A stretch of DNA of 12,600 nucleotides, from NCBI GenBank assembly GCA_003022505.1, contig PXTQ01000049.1, forward strand, positions 1-12,600, written 5' to 3'. The translations under genes were made by a program, and so were the position numbers. Positions 5,848 to 12,600 of the stretch are shown here, piece after piece. Below the pieces are notes generated by a model. That model was not told the DNA's origin. It saw only the letters and a program-made list of their open reading frames with translations, and did no database searches. Numbering within the stretch: position 1 is the first letter of the stretch; every line of letters starts with the position of its first letter. Source of the stretch: Bacteroidetes bacterium QS_8_64_10 (GTDB lineage: Bacteria; Bacteroidota; Rhodothermia; Rhodothermales; Salinibacteraceae).

Positions 5848-7893
5848 ATGCCCAACCGTCTCGCCGACGAGAACAGCCCGTACCTGCTTCAGCACAAAGA
5901 CAACCCCGTGGACTGGCACCCGTGGGGCGACGAAGCGCTCTCGAAGGCCAGGCGCGAGGACAAGCCGATCTTTTTGTCCATCGGCTACGCCACGTGCCAC
6001 TGGTGCCACGTGATGGAGCGCGAGTCGTTTGAGGACGAGGAGGCCGCGCGCGTCCTCAACGAGCACACCGTGCCCGTCAAGGTAGACCGCGAGGAGCGCC
6101 CCGACCTCGACGGCATCTACATGCGCGTTTGCCAGATGATGACGGGGCGCGGCGGCTGGCCGCTGAGTCTGTTTTTGACGCCGGAGGGCAAGCCGTTCCA
6201 CGCGGCCACGTACCTGCCCAAAACAAGCCGCCGGGGGCAGTGGGGGCTAATCGACCTGACCGAGCGCCTGCATGAGGCCTGGGAGAACGAACGCGAGCGC
6301 GTCAACGAGGCCGCCGAGGAGGTCGCCTCGTCGCTTCAGGAGGCGGCGGAAACGCCCGGCGGCTCCGACGCGGTCGGCGAGGACGCCCTCCGCGAAGCCG
6401 AACGCCAACTGCGCGATCAGTTCGACGAGGAGCGCGGCGGCTTCGGCGACGCGCCCAAGTTCCCGACCCCGCACCATCTGCTGTTTCTGCTGCGCCGCGC
6501 TCACCGCAACCGTCATCGCACTGATAACGACGACGAGGCCCTGCGCATGGCGGCGACCCGCACGCTCGACGCCATGCGCCTCGGCGGCGTCTACGACCAC
6601 GTAGGCTACGGCTTCCATCGGTACTCCACCGACGCCGACTGGTTGCTGCCGCACTTCGAGAAGATGCTCTACGATCAGGCGCTCCTGGCGCTGGCGTACC
6701 TGGAGGCGCACGAGGCCACGGGCGCGGAGCGCTACGCGGAGACGGCGCGCGAGATACTGACCTACGTGCTGCGCGACATGACCGCGCCGGAGGGCGGCTT
6801 CTACTCCGCCGAAGACGCCGACAGCGAAGGGGAGGAGGGCGCGTTCTATGTCTGGACCACCGGCGAGGTGCGCGAAGTCTTGGACGATGAACACGCCGAG
6901 GCTTTTCTCGAGGCCTACAACTTTCGGGAGGAGGGCAATTACGTCGAAGAGAGCACCCGCGAGCGGACGGGCAAGAACATCCCGCACCTGACGAAGCCGC
7001 TTTCCGAACTGGACGACGAGCATGACGGCGCGTTCAGGGAGAAGCTGGAGGAAGCGCGTCGCCGGTTGTTCGCGCGCCGCGAGGAGCGGGAGCGCCCCGC
7101 CCGCGACGACAAGATCCTGACGGACTGGAACGGCCTCATGCTCGCGGCCTTCGCCCGCGCCGGGCGCGTACTCGACGACAGCAAGTACGTTGACGCTGCC
7201 GAGCGAGCGGCAGGCTTTCTGCTCGATACGATGCGCGGAGACCAGGACGATAGCGCCAACGATCGCCTACTGCACCGCTACCGCGACGGCGAGGCCGGTC
7301 TGCCCGCAAATCTGGACGACTATGCGTTTTTCGTGTTCGGCCTGACCGAGCTGTACGAAACGACCTTCGAGGCTGACTATCTCCGCGAGGCGCTTGAGCT
7401 TTGCGACGAGGCCACGGAGAAATGCTGGGATGACAACGAAGGCGGCTTCTTCTTTACCCCCAAAGACGGCGAAGCGCTCATCGCGCGGCAGAAAAAGCTC
7501 CAGGACAGCGCGCTGCCGTCGGGCAACAGCGTCATGCTCTGGAATCTGGTGCGTCTCGCCCGCCTCACGGGCCGCCCCGCGCTCGACGAACGGGCCGAGC
7601 GGCTGTCTGCGTTTGCCGCGCCGCAGGTAGAGCGGGTGCCGTCGGGCTTTACGGGGTTGCTCCTGGGCGCGGATCTCGCCCACGCGCCGAGCCGCGAGGT
7701 CGTCATCGCCGGGCCGCCCGACGCCGACGATACGCGCGCCATGCTGGACGCGCTGAACGAAGAATACTTGCCGCACGCCGCGCGCCTGTTCCGCCCGACC
7801 GGCCCCGGCAGACCGCTCAGGACGGGCGCGCCGCCGCCTACGTCTGCACCGATCACGCCTGCCAAGCCCCGACGACGGATCCGCAGGCGATGA
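5848..7893 (+). CDS. YyaL/SPATA20-like thioredoxin-domain protein (DUF255), frameshifted C-terminus
   Basis: A 681-residue protein of the YyaL/spermatogenesis-associated-protein-20 family. The N-terminal DUF255 thioredoxin-like domain (about 1-165) has NRLADENSPYLLQH, NPVDW, and the redox motif CHWC (Cys50, Cys53), then KVDREERPDLD and GRGGWPLSLFLTP. The rest is an alpha/alpha-barrel of the six-hairpin glycosidase type: GGFGDAPKFPTP, GGVYDHVGYGFHRYSTD, LPHFEKMLYDQALL, YSAEDADSEGEEGAFYVW, DDKILTDWNGLM, and LPSGNSV. The exact function is unknown. The family's usual ending, here AAYVCTDHACQAP followed by TDP, is present but in the -1 frame, running to a stop at 7917-7919. In the given frame the protein ends in a proline- and arginine-rich tail. 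A one-base loss between about 7780 and 7806 (or a sequencing error) explains this. No Shine-Dalgarno site is seen. Confidence 0.93.
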   Translation: MPNRLADENSPYLLQHKDNPVDWHPWGDEALSKARREDKPIFLSIGYATCHWCHVMERESFEDEEAARVLNEHTVPVKVDREERPDLDGIYMRVCQMMTGRGGWPLSLFLTPEGKPFHAATYLPKTSRRGQWGLIDLTERLHEAWENERERVNEAAEEVASSLQEAAETPGGSDAVGEDALREAERQLRDQFDEERGGFGDAPKFPTPHHLLFLLRRAHRNRHRTDNDDEALRMAATRTLDAMRLGGVYDHVGYGFHRYSTDADWLLPHFEKMLYDQALLALAYLEAHEATGAERYAETAREILTYVLRDMTAPEGGFYSAEDADSEGEEGAFYVWTTGEVREVLDDEHAEAFLEAYNFREEGNYVEESTRERTGKNIPHLTKPLSELDDEHDGAFREKLEEARRRLFARREERERPARDDKILTDWNGLMLAAFARAGRVLDDSKYVDAAERAAGFLLDTMRGDQDDSANDRLLHRYRDGEAGLPANLDDYAFFVFGLTELYETTFEADYLREALELCDEATEKCWDDNEGGFFFTPKDGEALIARQKKLQDSALPSGNSVMLWNLVRLARLTGRPALDERAERLSAFAAPQVERVPSGFTGLLLGADLAHAPSREVVIAGPPDADDTRAMLDALNEEYLPHAARLFRPTGPGRPLRTGAPPPTSAPITPAKPRRRIRRR

Positions 7894-7901
7894 TCGACAG
7901 C

Positions 7902-7929
7902 GTAAAACGTAAAGCGTAAAACGCAAGGT
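7902..7929 (+). repeat. Heptanucleotide tandem array, four units, after the YyaL-like gene
   Basis: Units gtaaaac, gtaaagc, gtaaaac and gcaaggt start at 7902, 7909, 7916 and 7923. The stop codon of the frame-restored upstream gene (7917-7919) lies inside the array. The reverse complement, gttttac, is the unit type in which the element at 11468-11661 has inserted. Confidence 0.75.
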
Positions 7930-8100
7930 TGCCTGGCGGATTGCTTTGTGCCTTCACCCGGTGGCCAGAGCCGGACAGAGAGCAACCCGCTCCAATCTCT
8001 GCTCCCAACCGCTCAGGTAAGCCCCCAGGGCAATCGCGTTTAATTTTCTATATCGCTCTACGTGATGTATGGGCTGTTCTCGTCGGCATGTTGAATGGAA

Positions 8101-8130
8101 GGTAGCGTCAAGGCGCGCCTTGACGCTACC
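8101..8130. repeat. 30-bp perfect palindrome
   Basis: The 15 bases GGTAGCGTCAAGGCG (8101-8115) are followed directly by their exact reverse complement (8116-8130). As RNA or single-stranded DNA this would form a very stable cruciform or hairpin with only a minimal loop. The next bases are agagggtg, with no T-run, so it is not a typical intrinsic terminator. The outer GGTAGC also occurs at the ends of the MITE-like element. A REP-type palindrome or a recombination/protein-binding site are the alternatives. Confidence 0.9.
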
Positions 8131-8174
8131 AGAGGGTGAAAATATGGTCGCACAATTTTTAATGCGATTGTCCT

Positions 8175-8200
8175 GGGTAAGCACCCTTACGCAATACGTT
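8175..8200 (-). repeat. Dispersed 26-nt repeat (AACGTRTTGCGTAAGG type), copy A
   Basis: Read on the minus strand, this segment matches 11333-11358 (plus strand) at 22 of 26 positions, including the block ttgcgtaagg. Both lie in long intergenic spaces near palindromes. It may be the end of a repeat or insertion element. Confidence 0.6.
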
Positions 8201-8261
8201 CGCCGGCTATAAAACACAAACCGCTACGCACACCACTCTCCCCAACCCCGCGCCACTGACC

Positions 8262-9446
8262 ATGAACCCCACCTACGTTCTCTCCGCCGTGCGCACCCCG
8301 ATGGGCACATTCGGCGGCTCGTTCAGCAATCCCTCCCCCGTCGATCTGGCCGCCCCCGTCATGCGCGTCGCACTCGAAGAAGCCGGCGTGGAGGCGAGCG
8401 CGCTCGACTTCTACGTCATGGGCAACGTGCTGCGCGGCGGCCACGGCCAACTCGTGCCCCGGCAGGCTGCAACTCAGGCCGGCATTCCCGACTCCGTAGA
8501 CGGCATGGCCGTGGACATGGGGTGCTCCTCCGGCATGATGAGCCTGCTTACCGCCGGCTCGCTGATGGACAGCATGGGCGCGGATCTGGTGCTGGCGGGC
8601 GGCACCGAATCCATGTCGAGCGCGGGTTTTGCGCTCTCCGGCAAGGCGCGCTGGGGCTACAAGTTCGGCGGCGAAAAAGTCACCGACCTGATGCAGCGCG
8701 ACGGCCTCTCGGATCCGATGAGCGGCGAGGCGATGGGCGAGCAGGCCGAGCGGCTGGCTTCCGAAAAAGACATCGCGCGCGAGAAGCTGGACGAGATCGC
8801 CGTCCGCTCGCACCGCCGCGCCGCCGAGGCGAACGAAAAGGGCTGGTTCGACGACGAGATCGTCCCCTTCGAGATCGAGACGCGCTCCGGCACCGAGACG
8901 CTTCGCCACGACGAGGGCATCCGCGCGGACACCTCGACGGAGAAGCTGGCGGGCTTGAGTGCTGCCTTTGCGGAGGGCGGCGTGCTGACCGCCGGCAACA
9001 GCAGCCCGATCTCAGACGGCGCGTCGGCGCTGCTTCTGGCGAGCGAGAGGGCGGTGGAAGCAAACGGCCTGGAGCCGGTCGCGCGCCTCACCGAGGGCGC
9101 GTGGAATGCGGGCGAGCCGTGGCGCTTTCCCGAAGCGCCGATTCCCGCCGCGCGCGACGTCGCCGAGCGCACCGGACGGGCCGTGGAGGACTTCGACCTG
9201 TACGAAAACAACGAGGCGTTCGCACTCTCCAGCGTGCTCTTCCACCGGATGCTCGGCGTGCCGCACGACAAGCTGAACGTGCACGGCGGGGCGCTCGCGC
9301 TGGGCCATCCCATCGGGGCGAGCGGCGCGCGCATCACCACGACGCTCATCCACGCCCTGCGCCGGCGCGGCGAAGAACACGGCCTAGCGTCCATCTGCCA
9401 CGGCACGGGCGGCGGCACGGCGCTGGCCGTCGAGCGCGTTGCGTGA
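8262..9446 (+). CDS. Thiolase family acetyl-CoA acetyltransferase
   Basis: A 394-residue thiolase, the usual length, which would catalyse CoA-dependent Claisen condensation or thiolysis of acyl-CoA. The start VLSAVRTPMGTFGG is typical. The nucleophile is Cys88 in DMGCSSGMMS; NEAFA at 317-321, GGALALGHPIGASG (342-355, His349) and Cys379 in SICHGTGGG supply the other catalytic residues. AGGTESMSSA and TAGNSSPISDGASALLL are further family blocks. Two motifs differ from the textbook thiolase: C-S-S-G instead of C-(G/A)-S-G around the nucleophile, and CHGTGGGTA instead of C-x-GGG-x-G around the second cysteine, so substrate preference may differ from standard acetoacetyl-CoA thiolase (AtoB/PhaA). 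No fatty-acid oxidation gene is next to it. No Shine-Dalgarno site. Confidence 0.94.
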   Translation: MNPTYVLSAVRTPMGTFGGSFSNPSPVDLAAPVMRVALEEAGVEASALDFYVMGNVLRGGHGQLVPRQAATQAGIPDSVDGMAVDMGCSSGMMSLLTAGSLMDSMGADLVLAGGTESMSSAGFALSGKARWGYKFGGEKVTDLMQRDGLSDPMSGEAMGEQAERLASEKDIAREKLDEIAVRSHRRAAEANEKGWFDDEIVPFEIETRSGTETLRHDEGIRADTSTEKLAGLSAAFAEGGVLTAGNSSPISDGASALLLASERAVEANGLEPVARLTEGAWNAGEPWRFPEAPIPAARDVAERTGRAVEDFDLYENNEAFALSSVLFHRMLGVPHDKLNVHGGALALGHPIGASGARITTTLIHALRRRGEEHGLASICHGTGGGTALAVERVA

Positions 9447-9745
9447 GGACGGCGGACGGCAGACCGCAGACGGCGGTGGTTCGTGGTTTGCAGATGCATT
9501 GCGGTTTGTATTTCGCCCTGAAGTTCTGACGAGCGGGCACATACAAGACGAGCTGGAATTACAGGATTCTTTGCGATACGCACGGGCAGGCCAAACGTAG
9601 GAAGGCTGCAATTGACTTCCCTGTTTCGTACACTTTGCGCATAGCAAGAACACAGACAGGGTTTGAATGGGGTCGGATTCATCTAAAGAATTGACCGCCC
9701 CCAACTTGCCAACGTAACAACCTGCCAACCTGAAACCATCCCAAC
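9447..9745. other. Intergenic region upstream of atpD
   Basis: 299 bases without a gene. It begins with a GC-rich heptad array (9448-9475), continues as an AT-richer stretch of lower GC than the genes, and ends in a CCAAC-rich leader (9701-9745) with aac recurring every seven to nine bases up to the atpD ATG. The atpD promoter is expected here; ttgact at 9612-9617 and tacactttg at 9629-9637 are suggestive but wrongly spaced for either a sigma-70 or a Bacteroidetes-type promoter. Confidence 0.5.
9448..9475 (+). repeat. Heptanucleotide tandem array, four units, after the thiolase gene
   Basis: Units gacggcg, gacggca, gaccgca and gacggcg start at 9448, 9455, 9462 and 9469, beginning just after the thiolase stop codon. 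The unit differs in composition from those before 262 and 12408 but has the same length and also lies at a gene border. Confidence 0.75.
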
Positions 9746-11284
<1,539 letters not shown>

Positions 11285-11332
11285 GCTTTCTTTCTGACGC
11301 TTCCGCAGTCCGCGAGGGCATCGCCTCTTCGT

Positions 11333-11358
11333 AACGTGTTGCGTAAGGGGGCTGACCT
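11333..11358 (+). repeat. Dispersed 26-nt repeat (AACGTRTTGCGTAAGG type), copy B
   Basis: Matches the minus strand of 8175-8200 at 22 of 26 positions. It begins 48 bases after the atpD stop codon. Function unknown. Confidence 0.6.
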
Positions 11359-11458
11359 GAAAGGGTGAAGAACAACTTGGAGGCTGTCTGCGTTTTTGCT
11401 AAGCGTTTGCCGGCGAAATAAGGCGCGAAGCAGAAATACCGGCAGCCTTACATTTTAC

Positions 11459-11467
11459 GGATTACGT
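11459..11467. repeat. Candidate target-site duplication, left copy
   Basis: ggattacgt, repeated exactly at 11662-11670 on the other side of the MITE-like element. The array context could produce short repeats by chance, but the flanking heptads join in register when the element is removed. Confidence 0.65.
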
Positions 11468-11661
11468 CTGGCTACCGAACAGTTTTTAACCTGATTGGGC
11501 CGAAAAATCCCCTGTTTGTCATTCCGCACCCCGATGCGGAATCTCCATCTTACGGGCTGTGCCGGTCATAGGGAGATCCTGAATCAAGTTCAGCATGACA
11601 AGCTCTTTTGGGGATTTTTCGGCCCGTGAAAGACGCTCACGGAAAAGTGTACGGTAGCTAA
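11468..11661 (+). mobile_element. MITE-like element, copy 2, inserted between atpD and atpC
   Basis: A 194-bp non-coding element with long imperfect terminal inverted repeats. The left end ctggctaccgaacagtttt pairs with the right end (reverse complement ttagctaccgtacactttt); a perfect 16-bp inner arm gggccgaaaaatcccc (11497-11512) pairs with 11610-11625; and tgtcattccgcac... pairs imperfectly with ...ttcagcatgaca. Extra hairpins are attccgca/tgcggaat (11521-11542), ctgaa/ttcag (11579-11593) and ccgtga/tcacgg (11624-11642). The flanks carry the identical 9-mer ggattacgt at 11459-11467 and 11662-11670, consistent with a target-site duplication. Removing the element and one 9-mer restores a regular heptad array (attttac, ggattac, gttttac). 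It has no transposase gene, so it would need one in trans. Confidence 0.8.
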
Positions 11662-11670
11662 GGATTACGT
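11662..11670. repeat. Candidate target-site duplication, right copy
   Basis: ggattacgt, the partner of 11459-11467. It is followed by tttacgccg, which continues the heptad array interrupted on the left side. Confidence 0.65.
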
Positions 11671-11724
11671 TTTACGCCGTCTCTGCAAGGCACAACATTC
11701 ACTTCCAAGAAATAGCCTCAAATC

Positions 11725-12150
11725 ATGGAAGAGAGTCTTTTCGTCGAAATTGTAGCGCCGGACGAGCGCGTCTTTCGGGGCGAGGCCGAGAGCCTGCGCG
11801 CGCCCGGCACAGAAGGCTCCTTTCAGGTGCTCCGGGGCCACGCCCCCATGATCGCCTCTTTCGAGATCGGGCCGCTGTTTGTCACGACCGACGCGGGCGA
11901 GCGCATCAGCTACGCCACGAGCGGCGGCTTCCTGGAGGTCCTGGACGACCACGTCACGGTCCTGGCCGAGACCGCCGAGCCGCAGGACGCCATCGACACC
12001 GAGCGCGCCCGCGCCGCCGAGGAGCGCGCCCGCGAGCGCCTGGAATCCGGCGAGCTGGACACGAAGGAGCGAGAACGCTACGAGGCGGATCTGGAGCGCG
12101 CCCGCAACCGCCTGCGCGTGTCGATGGGCGAGGCTGCGACGGCGCAGTGA
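11725..12150 (+). CDS. atpC: F1Fo ATP synthase epsilon subunit
   Basis: The 141-residue epsilon subunit of the central stalk of F-type ATP synthase, coupling rotation and inhibiting hydrolysis. The N-terminal beta-sandwich (1-88) shows LFVEIVAPDERVFRGEAESL, APGTEGSFQVLRGHAPMIASF (26-46), and SGGFLEVLDDHVTVLAETAE (66-85). The C-terminal two-helix domain (about 90-141) is rich in Arg, Glu and Ala, with ARAAEERARERLES and DLERARNRLRVS. The gene follows atpD as usual, but at an exceptional distance and beyond an inserted element, so its expression relative to atpD may depend on read-through or on a promoter in or after the element. No Shine-Dalgarno site is present; the ATG lies 63 bases after the element. 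Confidence 0.96.
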   Translation: MEESLFVEIVAPDERVFRGEAESLRAPGTEGSFQVLRGHAPMIASFEIGPLFVTTDAGERISYATSGGFLEVLDDHVTVLAETAEPQDAIDTERARAAEERARERLESGELDTKERERYEADLERARNRLRVSMGEAATAQ

Positions 12151-12173
12151 TTGGGAGGGGACGGGCGGCTAAC

Positions 12174-12211
12174 CGCAGAGAGCGCTCGATGACCTCCGCC
12201 CGCCCTGCTCG
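12174..12211 (+). repeat. Degenerate duplicate of the aldolase gene's 5' end
   Basis: These 38 bases align with 12403-12444, the start-codon region of the aldolase-like gene, with 34 matches and one four-base gap; the last 15 bases are identical. The ATG of the true gene is not preserved at the equivalent position. Between the copies lie a protein-like remnant and a heptad array, so an insertion with duplication of the gene start is a reasonable reading. Confidence 0.5.
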
Positions 12212-12279
12212 CCCGACGGTGCAAGCGAGCGAAAGCGTCGTATAGTCCATTTCAGGCGCGGCCCGCAAGGGAAGCAGAA

Positions 12280-12375
12280 ACGATCACGCTGTATCGCGCT
12301 GTCAGCCCATCAGAGTATCACCAACTCAGCAAGTCCGGCCAGTTTCAGTATCTTGGCGGCGCGGAGGAACGAACC
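12280..12375 (+). pseudogene. Possible remnant of a protein gene (LYRAVSPSEY motif)
   Basis: One frame reads 32 protein-like residues containing TLYRAVSPSEYHQLSKSGQF and YLGGAEE. The LYRAVSxxEYxxLxxxGxF pattern resembles the N-terminus of small hypothetical proteins with an ADP-ribosyltransferase-like or toxin-like start, but there is no start codon nearby and the frame then runs into the heptad array. I read it as a fragment of a lost gene; chance coding is possible. Confidence 0.3.
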
Positions 12376-12403
12376 GCCACTCGACAATCGCAACTCGCCA
12401 ATC
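12376..12403 (+). repeat. Heptanucleotide tandem array, four units, upstream of an ATG
   Basis: Units gccactc, gacaatc, gcaactc and gccaatc start at 12376, 12383, 12390 and 12397. The array ends four bases before the ATG at 12408. The units are of the same type as those at 215-256 (gccaatc occurs in both), although the genes behind them are unrelated. Confidence 0.8.
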
Positions 12404-12407
12404 GCAG

Positions 12408-12600
12408 ATGACGCTCGACGACCTCGCCACGCCCGCCCTGCTCGTTGAACAGCGTCGCCTCCGGGCCAACCTCACGGCCATGCAGGAGACGGCGAACGAC
12501 AGCGACGTAGCGCTGCGCCCGCACGTCAAGACGCACAAGTCCGTCGCCATCGCCCGCAAGCAGCAGGAGCGCGGCGCGCGCGGCATCACCGTCGCCAAGC
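12408..12600 (+). CDS. D-threonine aldolase-like PLP enzyme, 5' part only
   Basis: The first 64 codons of a gene that runs out of the window. The sequence LATPALLVEQRRLRANL and LRPHVKTHKSVAIARKQ, then GARGITVAK, is that of the alanine-racemase-N-fold family containing low-specificity D-threonine aldolase and D-serine dehydratase (DSD1). The lysine of HVKTHK is the expected pyridoxal-phosphate-binding residue. Members cleave D-threonine to glycine and acetaldehyde or deaminate D-serine; which applies cannot be told from the N-terminus. The ATG follows a heptad array, without a Shine-Dalgarno site. The gene is 257 bases from atpC, so it is unlikely to be part of the atp operon. Confidence 0.85.
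   Translation, partial: MTLDDLATPALLVEQRRLRANLTAMQETANDSDVALRPHVKTHKSVAIARKQQERGARGITVAK

Larger units (their letters stand above)
7894..8261. other. Long intergenic region with heptads, palindrome and dispersed repeat
   Basis: 368 bases without a gene I can support. From left to right: a heptad array (7902-7929), a stretch that reads on the minus strand as a protein-like fragment (7954-8121), a 30-bp perfect palindrome (8101-8130), and a 26-base repeat (8175-8200) whose relative is at 11333-11358 in the other orientation. It is more AT-rich than its surroundings. The mixture suggests remnants of one or more mobile elements. The promoter of the thiolase gene should be here, but I cannot place it. 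Confidence 0.5.
11285..11724. other. Unusually long atpD-atpC spacer, with inserted element
   Basis: 440 bases between two genes that are normally almost contiguous. It holds a 26-nt dispersed repeat (11333-11358), an imperfect inverted repeat (11382-11399 against 11430-11447, 13 of 18 matching), a short heptad array (about 11453-11467 continuing at 11671), and the MITE-like element (11468-11661) that splits this array. Without the element the spacer would still be about 237 bases. No gene is supported. Confidence 0.7.

Noticed and set aside
6247..7023. A 258-codon minus-strand frame opposite the YyaL-like gene
   Set aside because: Shadow frame without recognisable domains.
8101..8130. The 30-bp palindrome as an intrinsic terminator of the upstream gene
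   Set aside because: No T-run follows on either strand, and it lies more than 180 bases after the upstream stop codon.
9612..9637. ttgact and tacactttg as an atpD promoter
   Set aside because: The spacing (11 bases between the hexamers, and three instead of two bases in TAnnTTTG) fits neither sigma-70 nor the Bacteroidetes consensus.
8657..9682. A 341-codon minus-strand frame opposite the thiolase gene
   Set aside because: Shadow frame; Ser/Arg/Pro-rich translation with no motif, overlapping the well-supported thiolase.

Overview
The window is from a GC-rich bacterium of the Bacteroidetes/Rhodothermaeota type (Salinibacter/Rhodothermus relatives are the best guess). The strongest clue is the ATP synthase beta subunit, which carries the YGxxFxxSMEEGGWDLxKVD insertion I know from Bacteroidetes-lineage AtpD. 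Acidic, D/E-rich proteins hint at salt adaptation, and most genes lack a Shine-Dalgarno sequence. All genes I accept lie on the + strand.

Left part (1-5815), accessory in character. A palindrome-rich mobile-element-like repeat (1-213, left end outside the window) lies just upstream of a DUF457/YdjM-type membrane hydrolase (262-753). Next comes a block bracketed by two Uma2 (DUF820) nuclease-fold genes, a 3'-truncated one (1100-1444) and an intact one (5339-5815). Inside the block are a DUF2237 gene, a DUF433/DUF5615 toxin-antitoxin-like pair with overlapping genes, and a tightly spaced pair: an SMC/OLD-like ATPase with a DUF3696-type C-terminus (2647-4215) and an unrecognised 342-residue partner (4220-5248) with possible PLD-like features. 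This pair is the best candidate for an undescribed (perhaps defence) system. The two Uma2 genes are the only ones with clear Shine-Dalgarno sites, and the ATPase gene changes base composition abruptly near 3960.

Right part (5848-12600), mainly housekeeping: a YyaL/SPATA20-like thioredoxin-domain protein whose C-terminus is frameshifted, a thiolase, atpD, atpC, and the start of a D-threonine aldolase-like PLP enzyme. Intergenic spaces are long and full of structure: a 30-bp perfect palindrome, a dispersed 26-nt repeat, an apparent duplication of the aldolase gene's 5' end, and a second complete copy of the mobile-element-like repeat.

Two intergenic themes join the window. (1) Seven-base tandem arrays sit at gene borders, three of them ending within a few bases of an ATG. 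(2) A roughly 194-bp non-coding element with long imperfect terminal inverted repeats has inserted between atpD and atpC. It is flanked by a 9-bp direct repeat, and removing it restores a continuous heptad array. The other copy also abuts a heptad array in front of a gene, in the same orientation.
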